Below are positions 26,868 to 36,064 of a stretch of 64,000 nt of DNA, in pieces. Below the pieces are notes generated by a model. That model searched no databases. It was not told the DNA's origin and saw only the letters and a list, made by a program, of their open reading frames with translations. A program made the translations under genes and the position numbers. Every line of letters starts with the position of its first letter. The stretch's first letter is position 1. The DNA is from DAIOEK01 sp964648485 (lineage in GTDB: Bacteria; Chloroflexota; Anaerolineae; Anaerolineales; Anaerolineaceae), in contig CAZYOF010000009.1 in assembly GCA_964648485.1 (NCBI GenBank), positions 69,966 to 133,965 of the forward strand. Direction: 5' to 3'.

Positions 26868-26898
26868 AAAAACTTCCGGGGTGTAACCATCCCGGAAG
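26868..26898 (-). terminator. Terminator after DUF35-type tail copy 3
   Basis: CTTCCGGG (26873-26880) pairs with CCCGGAAG (26891-26898); on the minus strand the stem is followed by TTTTTG. It stands just downstream of the tail copy at 26937-26987. Confidence 0.75.
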
Positions 26899-26936
26899 CT
26901 GTTCTTGTAATTGATGTAACTGGTTACTGGTGCATG

Positions 26937-26987
26937 ACCGGGCGGAATTTATACCCGTACATACGACTCGGTCCGCGGGGGAGAGGT
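26937..26987 (-). repeat. Displaced OB-fold gene tail, copy 3
   Basis: The minus strand reads PSRMYGYKFRPVMHQ and a stop, followed by a terminator. It is 48/51 identical to the copy at 25279-25329 and encodes the same closing residues as the DUF35 gene with different codons. No upstream part of a DUF35 gene is attached. Confidence 0.65.
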
Positions 26988-27258
26988 TAAGGTTGTGGTT
27001 TAGCAACTAATTTTTCAAGCCCAATCGGTACATGGATATATACTACTGCTCTACTGTTAGTTTTTGAATCCCAATTTTGCACAAACCGAATACCAAGAAA
27101 TGATCTACGCTAACAGAAAATGCTACTTGACGATCAGTCCGCCTAGAAATTGCTTGCCTCCCAGATGCCAGATGAGTAGTCCTTTGGTCGAATTTCGATA
27201 ATTTGTAAATCATGGCTATCTGATACCTCCCATCAAAAAACCAACAAATCGCACACAT

Positions 27259-28542
27259 TTATCCGGCGATGATTTTGATGTCTGCGGCTTCAATGGAAGA
27301 CTCATTTTTCTTTCGGTCAAAACTAGGCTTTAAAGCAAATTCGACTTTCGTGCCTTCTGTGCATTGTTTTGGAAGGTTACGAAGCCAGACAAAAACAGGT
27401 TTTTTTCCATCATCGCGGTGCAAAAAAGTAAATTTCTTTTCGGGATCTAAACGTCCTACGTGGCCAGTCACTCGTTCTAACCCAACCACAGCTTCCGCTT
27501 TCCAGTGCTCAGCGCATAACTTAGTCAATGCTTTCACATCTTGAGGTAATTCTGGCCACGATTCTCCTCGTGTCTTAAGCATTTGAATCGTTTTTTGCTC
27601 CAATTGAACCAGCTTTGCCGGAATCGACCAATTTTCTTTCTGCCGAACCGCTTTTGCAAGCGCAATGCTTTCTGCCGCTGATATCGGTTTTTGTTTTGCT
27701 AGATAAATTTCGGCCATGGTCACAAAATAACCTAACTTATATTGATTGCCCTGTGGATTTAGGACAGCTTCACATAAAAGTCGATTTGCTTCATCCAAGT
27801 TTCCAAGCTGATACTCTAATTCGCCTAAGTCTGCCTTTAAATAAGCATCCACACGCGGGTGGTTTAGAAGCTTGCGAAGTTCTGCGGCACCATCTGTAAT
27901 TTTTCCCAAGCCAGCCAGCGCAAGAGCGGCTGTCCGTGCTAAAAATAATTCATTTGGGAACTCTTGCATCCCTTCAAGTGCAAGATTCCTGGCTTCATCA
28001 AACCGGTCGAGCTCTAACAGGGCTCGCGAACGGTTCAGATACCACTGCTCTCGGTCACTCATCCCTGGTTTGCCATCAAAATCAAACCCCTTCGTTTCAA
28101 GCTGTTTTGGTTGCACCCGAGCAGACCATTCTAAAACGGTATCCCATTTGTTACGCTTCTTAGCGACTTTTATAACCGCTAGAACTAATCTCGCAAGTAA
28201 TAAATCCGTGGGATGGAATTGCCACAGTTCATTCGCAGCATGGAGGACCTTGCCAAGGTCGTTCTCTTCGATGCCCGGCTTTATTTCTTTATCGTATAAT
28301 ACCCATCCAAGCTCGCTGATCACATACTTATCGTTTGGATACTTTTTTAGCAGCTCCCGGATCACCTGTTCAGCCTTCACTAGTGCGCCTAATTTTCGCA
28401 AACAATACACCCATTTTGTTCCCACAAATGTCGATGGCGTTTTTTGCCATATTTGTTCGAATGCCTGGGCGGCTGCTTCTAAATCTCCCTTTTTACGCAA
28501 CGCTTCAGCTGTTTCCACAGTTAGAGGGGTCTGATCAGACAT
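27259..28542 (-). CDS. TPR protein with C-terminal cold-shock-like OB fold
   Basis: A 427-residue protein and last gene of the six-gene cargo operon. Most of it is tetratricopeptide-like helices (LRKKGDLEAAAQAFEQIWQK, LGALVKAEQVIRELLKKYP, LLELDRFDEARNLALEGMQE, LGNLDEANRLLCEAVL). The last 75 residues (RVTGHVGRLDPEKKFTFLHR, PVFVWLRNLPKQCTEGTKVE) follow the cold-shock-domain plan, a nucleic-acid-binding OB fold. So it probably scaffolds partners and binds single-stranded nucleic acid. Its ATG overlaps the stop of the RNase H gene as TAATG, pointing to translational coupling. Confidence 0.75.
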   Translation of the reverse strand: MSDQTPLTVETAEALRKKGDLEAAAQAFEQIWQKTPSTFVGTKWVYCLRKLGALVKAEQVIRELLKKYPNDKYVISELGWVLYDKEIKPGIEENDLGKVLHAANELWQFHPTDLLLARLVLAVIKVAKKRNKWDTVLEWSARVQPKQLETKGFDFDGKPGMSDREQWYLNRSRALLELDRFDEARNLALEGMQEFPNELFLARTAALALAGLGKITDGAAELRKLLNHPRVDAYLKADLGELEYQLGNLDEANRLLCEAVLNPQGNQYKLGYFVTMAEIYLAKQKPISAAESIALAKAVRQKENWSIPAKLVQLEQKTIQMLKTRGESWPELPQDVKALTKLCAEHWKAEAVVGLERVTGHVGRLDPEKKFTFLHRDDGKKPVFVWLRNLPKQCTEGTKVEFALKPSFDRKKNESSIEAADIKIIAG

Positions 28543-29780
28543 TAGTGTTCTCCTTCTGTTTTGATCTGATGATAAATATTTTCTAGTGTGTCAAAATCAG
28601 GAGTGTTTTGTAAGGAGTTTTCATACCTACCCAAACATCCTTTTTGTTGGCAAGCTTTTTTAATTACACTTGCCAAGTTAGAAAAGTCGAACATGCAGTC
28701 GCGATAAGGCAGTAGTATTCTGTAATAATATTCGACTTCGGAAAGAGAAATATCCTCCGATTGCGGAAAGCAGACAAATTTTGGATCGCTGGAATAAAAT
28801 TCCTTCCATAAAACTGTAACCCTACGCTGAAATTCAGGATCGGTAAAATTACTGAAGTAAGGTTTCTCTGGCGGTCTCTTTGCTGTACAGTATATATCCA
28901 TTTGTCCGGTAGGCTGGAATTTTATCCGAACGAATTGATTGTTAAAAATACCAATAAGGTTTGCATGAATATTTTCTTCTTGCAAAACCGCGCTGAATGA
29001 GCTAGCCTTCTCATAAACTTCTGGAAGAGAAGTTGTTTGTTTTAACAGAATGGTTTCTGGTTTTTTTGAGCCTTTCTTTGCTAAATGATCTACATACTCA
29101 TTCCATTGAACTCCAGAATGGCTTTTTACCTTGTTCCAAGTTATTCTGATTTCACACGCTTTTATAAATTTGGCATAAGCTTCGGTAGCGGGATTCTTAG
29201 CTTTCCACCTGCCAGTTGCCCAGCACTCGATCCCTTCGTAATCATAAAAAATTGATATCTGTTGTATGTGATTCTCTTTGCACCATTCTATTACTGCGTA
29301 AACAGCTTGCAGTTCTCCACCAACTTGATGCATATCCAAAAGGGCTGGATCATCTACTGTTGAACCAACCTCAAAGACCAACTTTCCATCTCTCAAGATC
29401 AATGCCCCATATCCTATTGGGCCATCCATAAAAGAGCCATCTACATATGCCTCGTACTCATCCGGGGTAACTGTTTGACTAGTTGTTAAAAGGCTTGTCT
29501 CCTTTTGAATTTCTGTTACTCTACTGTTCCAGGCAGATTCAATATCGGGAATAACAGATTTGTCCTTTAATTCGTGAGTCTTAATGGAGAAGTTCCGCTT
29601 GCTTGGGCTGTAGTACAGATTAACATTCCCATACCACTTCTCTCCATGGAAGATTGTCACCTTTACTAAATAATCTCTGAACCCATCAAGAGCGATTCTC
29701 CCTTGAATACCACTCGCTTCCAACACCCTGATGAAATTCTCGGCCTCAGCTCGTAGTTCCACCTCAAACAGATACCCCAT
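28542..29780 (-). CDS. RNase H protein flanked by a duplicated domain
   Basis: A 412-residue protein with a central type 1 RNase H domain (about residues 108-240). The catalytic acids are in AYVDGSF (D114), GGELQAV (E156), FYDYEGIE (D180) and EYVDHLAKKG (D231), all present, so it should cut RNA in RNA-DNA hybrids. On either side lie weakly similar 60-residue segments: NFIRVLEASGI...FRDYLVKVTI (16-70) and SFSAVLQEENI...FNNQFVRIKF (260-310). I do not recognise that domain. It overlaps the helicase gene upstream by 17 bp and the TPR gene downstream by one base, so the three are tightly coupled. Confidence 0.85.
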   Translation of the reverse strand: MGYLFEVELRAEAENFIRVLEASGIQGRIALDGFRDYLVKVTIFHGEKWYGNVNLYYSPSKRNFSIKTHELKDKSVIPDIESAWNSRVTEIQKETSLLTTSQTVTPDEYEAYVDGSFMDGPIGYGALILRDGKLVFEVGSTVDDPALLDMHQVGGELQAVYAVIEWCKENHIQQISIFYDYEGIECWATGRWKAKNPATEAYAKFIKACEIRITWNKVKSHSGVQWNEYVDHLAKKGSKKPETILLKQTTSLPEVYEKASSFSAVLQEENIHANLIGIFNNQFVRIKFQPTGQMDIYCTAKRPPEKPYFSNFTDPEFQRRVTVLWKEFYSSDPKFVCFPQSEDISLSEVEYYYRILLPYRDCMFDFSNLASVIKKACQQKGCLGRYENSLQNTPDFDTLENIYHQIKTEGEH

Positions 29781-31689
29781 AGAAACCTCTTTCGCGGTTT
29801 TGTAAAATATCCCGATTGATCTTGTTTAGTTCCTGCAAGAAGATATTCGATGGATCCTGGTAATACACGTACAATTTTTCAAGAGGGCGAGTCAGGGCGA
29901 CATATATTTTCCGTCTCGATAGCTGCTCTTCCTGCCAACGTAATTCCTCGTCGACAAACAGTTCAGCCGTCTTCGTGAGCTCATATAGATCCTCAATACC
30001 GCAAATTAAGACAACCTCTTTTTCTAGGCCTTTGACATTCATAAAGTCGGTGATGCTTACCAGTCCACCATTTTCACTTTCACCAATGTTGGATTTGATG
30101 GATTCCCCTCGCAGGCTCTCTTGGCATAGATCTAATCTTTGCTGTGAAGTTATGACCATAATGTCATCTTCCTGGTAACCGCTTGATAAAACTTCCGCAA
30201 CTTTGAGTGCAAGATCCTCCTCAGGTTTATGCGAGAACAAGAAGCTAGCTCCATTTTCCAGGGTATTTGGAAATTTGTAGTTTTCGGTGTATCCGTTTTC
30301 AGAAAGTTCTTGGCGAGTAGAAGAATCTGCTAGCATAAAACGCGTTGCCAATTCTGCGATAAAGCGAGGCGTCCGATACATTTTATAGGTCTTTTCCAGG
30401 TCAAGTTTCTCTGTTAGAAAACCTAAACGTGCCAGGTTGTAGCTGCGCTGGTAAATTTTTTGGCCGAGATCGCCAACAAAAAAGTAATTCGGTTTTCGGG
30501 CGAAATGGGTCAATATTCCTAGAAAACGGTCCGTAAAATCTTGTATCTCATCTATAAAAATATAATCGAATAATCGAAAATCGTCTGGCCTTTCTTCTAA
30601 TATTTCATAAACATGTTCCTGTAAATGCTTTTCATATTGCTGTTGGGTTTCGCTCGCCGGGCGCTGAGATCTGTAAGAAAGGGGAGTAACGTCATAAAAA
30701 TTACTGACCATCTCCTCCATGATTGTAGGTAATGAGGCAATTCGTATCGATTCCCGATAAAGCTGCCGATCCGTCTCAGGGGCTTCAAAAATTTTCTGAC
30801 TAAGAATCCGGCGAATATTCTTTTCCAAGTTTACACTATATGTTGTTAGGAGAATTTTTGGCGAGGCACCTGCCACCGCTTGCCTCACCAAATATAATGC
30901 CTTTGAAATAAGTGCGTTGGTTTTTCCACTTCCGGCCACATCTAAAAGATAATTTTTCGCTTGATCCTGGTTAAAGATCCACTCCAGCTGTTCTTCCGTT
31001 AGCTTTTTTAATTTTTTCTGTCCTGCCTGGCGCTTGGTGTAATCGCCGATGCGAAATAACGGTGGGAGCAGCCGACGGTGAGCTGTGTTCGCCTGCTCCG
31101 GGGTGCAAGGTTGAAACTTCTCGCTAAGTTGAACAATCCGCTTTAGCAATCGTTCGGGATGTGCCCAGGATGCGTCAAAATCCTCTTTGAACAGGGTTTT
31201 CGTTAAGTCTAAATAGAACTTTGAAGCAGGATTTTCTAAAGCCTTAAAATTTTCTACTTTATCAAGAAATTCATTGCGGCAGATGCGTGGAAATGCAACA
31301 ATGGAAGTAACAAAGATCCCAATCCCCTTCATTTGCTCCATCAATGCGTACCGATAAGTATCTGCTTGAAAAGCGGGATTTTCTAATTCTTCAATCGTTC
31401 CATCCGAATTCCTTTTGATCACTTTGTACTGATTTTTCCACTCGTATTGATTGCGATATAGGTTCCAATCTTTCGCCTCGATCGATAAAATTCCGATCTC
31501 AGGTGCAATAACTACAAAATCTGGCTGCTTTTTCTCAAGTCCTTCTACCCGATCAGAGTATTCGGGCGTAATTTGTAACTCTCGATACACAAAATAGTTT
31601 TCTGGAAGATTGCATAGAAACTTAAGCAAATCTTCTTCTGCCTGGTTGTGAGGTCGGCTGGGCGGCGATTGTATGAGTTGACATTTCAT
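29764..31689 (-). CDS. NERD-nuclease / UvrD-type superfamily I helicase
   Basis: A 641-residue protein. The N-terminal NERD domain has a PD-(D/E)XK nuclease core: KQPDFVVIAPEIGILSIEAK with Asp and the E-x-K pair. The helicase part has Walker A LDVAGSGKTNAL, Walker B YIFIDEIQDFTD, motif III-like FFVGDLGQKIYQRSYN, motif V NVKGLEKEVVLICG and motif VI YVALTRPLEKLYVYY. It should unwind and cut DNA. It starts three bases after the stop of the large DEAD/DEAH helicase and overlaps the RNase H gene by 17 bp. Such fusions occur alone in some genomes; the combination here is unusual. Confidence 0.88.
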   Translation of the reverse strand: MKCQLIQSPPSRPHNQAEEDLLKFLCNLPENYFVYRELQITPEYSDRVEGLEKKQPDFVVIAPEIGILSIEAKDWNLYRNQYEWKNQYKVIKRNSDGTIEELENPAFQADTYRYALMEQMKGIGIFVTSIVAFPRICRNEFLDKVENFKALENPASKFYLDLTKTLFKEDFDASWAHPERLLKRIVQLSEKFQPCTPEQANTAHRRLLPPLFRIGDYTKRQAGQKKLKKLTEEQLEWIFNQDQAKNYLLDVAGSGKTNALISKALYLVRQAVAGASPKILLTTYSVNLEKNIRRILSQKIFEAPETDRQLYRESIRIASLPTIMEEMVSNFYDVTPLSYRSQRPASETQQQYEKHLQEHVYEILEERPDDFRLFDYIFIDEIQDFTDRFLGILTHFARKPNYFFVGDLGQKIYQRSYNLARLGFLTEKLDLEKTYKMYRTPRFIAELATRFMLADSSTRQELSENGYTENYKFPNTLENGASFLFSHKPEEDLALKVAEVLSSGYQEDDIMVITSQQRLDLCQESLRGESIKSNIGESENGGLVSITDFMNVKGLEKEVVLICGIEDLYELTKTAELFVDEELRWQEEQLSRRKIYVALTRPLEKLYVYYQDPSNIFLQELNKINRDILQNRERGFYGVSV

Positions 31690-31692
31690 CGG

Positions 31693-34600
31693 TTAACCTC
31701 TCTCGGCTCTAACTTGTTGGAAACGGAGCAGATGAAACTGCAGGCGCGCGAAAGCCTCTTTGTTTTTGTTTATCTTCCCCTGATTAATGGCATCAACGAT
31801 ATATTGATCTACAGCAAATATCCTGATCGATTTCATTTCAGGTGAAAATTCAGACTGTACCGCCTGTACGAGCAGGTCAAAAACAACTTGGTTCTGTTCG
31901 CCAACTGTTGTGGGGACATACACGTTTTGGTAGCTCTTTACAACCCATTCACCATTCTGCCGTTTCACAAATAACTCAAGATCGAAATGATCTGGCTCTT
32001 TTTCAAATGGCTCAACGGATGGTATGAATGCGTTTTTTCCCAATAGGTATCCCAAGAACATAATGGCAGTTGGTTTATCAACATCCGCGGCTGCGTGTTG
32101 AGTGTAGTAACTCCGTAAACAGGCATAGCAGCCATGCTTACAGGGTTGATCCTGAGTGCCCGGGCATTCAGTTAGTTTCTTATAGGCCAAGTTTATTATC
32201 GAATCAAATTCCTTGTATATTCGTTGTAAGGGAACATTTCCGTTCCCAGAAGCATCATAAAAAATGATGTATGCGTAGCCTTTTTCCTCGGGATTCTGTT
32301 GTTCTGGCACGGCATCCGTGATCAACTGTAGCTCAGATTCATCCAAACCATAACCATCTATGATGGCGCGATTGATCGCGGCAGCGAGACTAACTGTATG
32401 GCTGGGTCTAAAGCAAATATTCCGGTCAAAACGCAAAATCAACGAATTTCTTATGAGCTGGTAACCAACTTGGAACTGCTGATCGCCATCCGAATATGGT
32501 CGCACCTCTCCCTGCGTTTTTAGCCCTTGATTAACAAACGTGAGGGTAGTTTCTGGCTGGTAAGCAAATCCTAGTACTTTTCCCTTTTCCTGGAATGTCT
32601 CATTAAATTCAAATGTAGTAACACAAGCATACTTAGGACGGAACTTATCTTTTGAAGCGAAGCGCAGATCCTGCTCTGCAAGAAAAATGTTGTAGCTCCG
32701 GGTTGGAATCGGATAGGGCAGTGGAATATCGTGAAACTTTCCTTTCCCGCTGATTTTGTATACATCCCCGGCCATAAAAACCTTTTGGCCTGGTATTAGC
32801 AGCCGGAAGGCCAATTCAGGATCCCTTTCCGAAAGCGCCAGGTCGCTGACCATTCTCTCGTTATAATTTTCAAGCACCTGTTCATATTTTTCATCCAGAA
32901 CATAAATTTGATCACGCCTGAAAGAGTGCTCTGGGAAAAAACCTTGTGCATAAAAAGATTGCTGGAGATTTCTGTTTGAGGAAGCACTGGATTTTTCTAC
33001 CGCTCTCGTGAGGCAGTCAACAAATTCGGTTTCCAAATAATCTACTGCTCCAGAAGTTGGTGAGAAAACAGATTGAATTTTTGTCCGGTATTTATAACGC
33101 TCTCTATCAAACTCATCCACGAAATGATTTAAGCGCTGCTTTGAGTCAATATGTTCGGGCAGAAGGTAAGCATTGACGTGTTTTTCTACAATCGGGCGGT
33201 TGTACGGATTGAAAATAGGGGGCGATATAACGCCATCAATCATTTGCTTCGGATTTGAAAAATAGTGTAAATCATGCGAATTTGTGTCACTGCAAAACGT
33301 CACAATTAAAGCATATTTATTATTGGCATCCCGACCAGCCCGACCTGCGCGCTGCGCATAATTGGATGGCATGGGAGGAACACCGATCATCAGTACCATC
33401 TGCAGCCGGCCAATATCAATTCCTAACTCCAGTGTGGGAGTTGCGCTAAGGAAATTAATCTCGCAATTTTGAAATTGTGATTCGATCTCTTTGCGCACTT
33501 CACTTTGTATTTCTGAACTATGCACATCTGCTGTACGTAGAAGGGCTCGTTTCAACTCTTTGTAACTAGTAAACGAACTGGGGCGGAGATGTAAACAAAC
33601 TACTGAAGGTGAAAGGTAGTAATGAGTTTTCCCATCACTAGTCTGGTTTTGAACCAGGATCTTTTGTCTGATCAGCTTTTCTACTGCGTGAAGTATCCCT
33701 TGCGCGCTATTTTTTTTGATGAACTCTTTGTATTCAATACCTTGGCTTCCAAGCGATATACCTGGATAGGAGGGTGACTCAGATTTATTCTTTTCATCCA
33801 GGTAAATACCCACACGGTCTGTGGCTAAATATCGCATAAAGTGAATGTGGCGACTTTCCGACAATGAGCCAGTGTACCGGAATGCAATCGCTCGCTCGGC
33901 CAAGAAGATATCGAGTAGTTCTTGTTCAAGCAAACTTAGGTTCTCTAACCTTCTCAAGCGTAAAGAATCATCTGCAAGCGGAAATTTTCGGGGAGAAAGT
34001 CCTATCTTTCTGAAAAACCATAAGTCCATCTCTTTAAATAAATTCTGCCCAATGTTTGATAGCGTTTCGGAGGTGGGTACTTGTTCGTGAAGCAGGTCAA
34101 GGGTTGTTTCTAAATCGATTTCGCGATCCGAGGGATAAATCAGGCGTAAGTATGCCTCAAAGAACTCGTTCGCAAACTCATCCTGCATGACTAGCCCGTA
34201 CTGTGTTGCTTTTTCCCGGTTATCAACAAAGCCGATCAGCTTGCGCTGGTTGGGCTTTTGATAGGAAAGCATCTGATCAACCAATCCATATAAATATTGA
34301 TAATCCTTGCGTTCATCGCTCAAACGAATACCCTGGGAAAATACCTCTTCTGGGTCAGATATTGGTAAAAAAGTAAGCTTTAGTCGACCATATTCTTGGT
34401 AGTCTACGACAATCTCCTCTTTGGTTATCCGGAGATCATCTTGAAATGTTAATGCCTCGCCAGTGCCTGGCTCATAGTCATGAGTAACCAACACATAATA
34501 ACTATTTTTCCGGTCGTCCGATCCGGGCTTTAATTCCCACTTTAAGCGGTTACCAGAAACTTTTCCAATGCACTGTTGAATATTCTGTTTATAGACAAGA

Positions 34601-36006
34601 AACAGAGGGAAACCACATTCCTGGCAAAACTCTTGCTGGCCAGAATGATATTTCTTGCACTTGATGCAGCGTTTTAAGTAGCCTCCAACATCACGTAGGA
34701 ACAAGTGAACTCGCAAATCAAGGATTGGATGATCTCCAGCCAAATGATTCAAAAACATGATTGCGCTCAGGTACGCTTTTGTTATGTTCACGGCATGATC
34801 AGCAGTGGTTGGCACTGGGAGCATTTTGGTGAGCAGTCTGACCAAGTCAATAAAACTTTGCGAGCCAGATTCAATCAAAGTTTTTCGCAGACGGAGTACA
34901 AAGGGGTTATGGGCGAGGCTTTGATAAACCTTCGATTGAACAAACTCTTTATTATCCAGATATAAATCGTCTGGACGATATCGTTCTCCGGTAAGATTGG
35001 ATAAGTTGGATAAACCAGCTTTATTATCTACTTCTAAAGACCAACCTAGAGGTTGTGAAACATCCGGTAGATGGTTTAGGTGAGACTCGATATTTTCGGC
35101 TGGTTCAGGTTGGTATTCTGGCTCGATGAATGCATATTCATCAACATCCAGCAAAGGACAGATGAAATCATCTAACCGTTCGGAGCTGTTTTCCTGGAGA
35201 TAACCTTCATGAGATTGGCTGCGCAGGGTGGCGCTGGTTCCAATTTGAACCAGCGGGCCATCAACCAGCGCTTTTAGTCGAGCAAGCAAGTATTTGAGGT
35301 GCGTTGCCCGATTGCCACGATAAGTATGGATCTCATCGAGAACGATGAAACGGAGGCTTTTTCGTGCGCTTTTGAAGATGAAACGGTCTTCCAACCGCGT
35401 AAGCATCCACTCCAACATAACATAATTAGTGATAAGAATATCTGGTGGGCTCAGGCGAATCTGGTTTCGTTCTTCCTGAGAGGTATCGCCGGTAAATAAG
35501 GCGTATCGAATTCCACACCCTTTGCTAGCCCGGATTGCTTTATCAAGTCTAGAAACCTGATCATTGGCTAGTGCATTCATGGGATATAAGATCAAGGCTT
35601 TAACGCCTGGGCCAGGATTCTTAAGACAATGATCCAGGATTGGAATGAGAAAGGTCTCTGTTTTCCCTGAACCAGTGCCGGTTGAAACAATGGTGGATTT
35701 ACCACTCAGAATCGCCCGGATGGCTTTTTCCTGATGCGCACGCAGTTGGGTAATTTTATGGAACATATTGGGTAACTGCGGCGCCATGCCCTGATCTACA
35801 CAGAATTGTCGAAAAGAAGTCTTTGCATTCAGATAAGGGCGGTTTATGGAAAGATACAGACCGCGATCCACCTCGATGCTGTTACAAACTCGCGCAATGT
35901 CATCCCCTGATAAGCCAGCTTTATCAAGATTCTCAACTAGCTTCTCTCGATAGCTATCCAGCAGGCCGAAACTCATTGTGATTGGGTTGATGAAATTATC
36001 AGTCAT
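31693..36006 (-). CDS. Large DEAD/DEAH helicase with DUF1998 (COG1205/MrfA-like)
   Basis: A 1437-residue superfamily 2 helicase. Walker A is STGTGSGKTETF (110-116), the DEAH-like box is FIVLDEIHTYRG (224-227), and the C-terminal helicase half contains FLSATPTLELGIDIGRLQ and NYAQRAGRAGRD. In between is a zinc ribbon (CIKCKKYHSGQQEFCQECGF). The C-terminal DUF1998 region ends in a second Cys cluster, CKHGCYACLRSYYTQH. This architecture is shared with Lhr-like/MrfA repair helicases and with helicases of DISARM and Druantia defence systems. Length exceeds MrfA by several hundred residues. It is the third gene of the cargo operon. Confidence 0.9.
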   Translation of the reverse strand: MTDNFINPITMSFGLLDSYREKLVENLDKAGLSGDDIARVCNSIEVDRGLYLSINRPYLNAKTSFRQFCVDQGMAPQLPNMFHKITQLRAHQEKAIRAILSGKSTIVSTGTGSGKTETFLIPILDHCLKNPGPGVKALILYPMNALANDQVSRLDKAIRASKGCGIRYALFTGDTSQEERNQIRLSPPDILITNYVMLEWMLTRLEDRFIFKSARKSLRFIVLDEIHTYRGNRATHLKYLLARLKALVDGPLVQIGTSATLRSQSHEGYLQENSSERLDDFICPLLDVDEYAFIEPEYQPEPAENIESHLNHLPDVSQPLGWSLEVDNKAGLSNLSNLTGERYRPDDLYLDNKEFVQSKVYQSLAHNPFVLRLRKTLIESGSQSFIDLVRLLTKMLPVPTTADHAVNITKAYLSAIMFLNHLAGDHPILDLRVHLFLRDVGGYLKRCIKCKKYHSGQQEFCQECGFPLFLVYKQNIQQCIGKVSGNRLKWELKPGSDDRKNSYYVLVTHDYEPGTGEALTFQDDLRITKEEIVVDYQEYGRLKLTFLPISDPEEVFSQGIRLSDERKDYQYLYGLVDQMLSYQKPNQRKLIGFVDNREKATQYGLVMQDEFANEFFEAYLRLIYPSDREIDLETTLDLLHEQVPTSETLSNIGQNLFKEMDLWFFRKIGLSPRKFPLADDSLRLRRLENLSLLEQELLDIFLAERAIAFRYTGSLSESRHIHFMRYLATDRVGIYLDEKNKSESPSYPGISLGSQGIEYKEFIKKNSAQGILHAVEKLIRQKILVQNQTSDGKTHYYLSPSVVCLHLRPSSFTSYKELKRALLRTADVHSSEIQSEVRKEIESQFQNCEINFLSATPTLELGIDIGRLQMVLMIGVPPMPSNYAQRAGRAGRDANNKYALIVTFCSDTNSHDLHYFSNPKQMIDGVISPPIFNPYNRPIVEKHVNAYLLPEHIDSKQRLNHFVDEFDRERYKYRTKIQSVFSPTSGAVDYLETEFVDCLTRAVEKSSASSNRNLQQSFYAQGFFPEHSFRRDQIYVLDEKYEQVLENYNERMVSDLALSERDPELAFRLLIPGQKVFMAGDVYKISGKGKFHDIPLPYPIPTRSYNIFLAEQDLRFASKDKFRPKYACVTTFEFNETFQEKGKVLGFAYQPETTLTFVNQGLKTQGEVRPYSDGDQQFQVGYQLIRNSLILRFDRNICFRPSHTVSLAAAINRAIIDGYGLDESELQLITDAVPEQQNPEEKGYAYIIFYDASGNGNVPLQRIYKEFDSIINLAYKKLTECPGTQDQPCKHGCYACLRSYYTQHAAADVDKPTAIMFLGYLLGKNAFIPSVEPFEKEPDHFDLELFVKRQNGEWVVKSYQNVYVPTTVGEQNQVVFDLLVQAVQSEFSPEMKSIRIFAVDQYIVDAINQGKINKNKEAFARLQFHLLRFQQVRAERG

Positions 36007-36064
36007 ATAGAAACGCCATATTTCTTGTTTCTCATTCCAGAAATATATTCATTGATTAATCGTC

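Noticed and set aside
27043..27258. A 71-codon frame starting right after the stop of the TPR gene (TAAATG).
   Set aside because: Composition is irregular, no domain is seen, and it extends into sequence near the displaced DUF35 tail; it is likely a chance frame.
28542..31689. A retron or other reverse-transcriptase system, suggested by the RNase H gene.
   Set aside because: No reverse transcriptase motif (YxDD with the other RT blocks) was seen in any of the island proteins.
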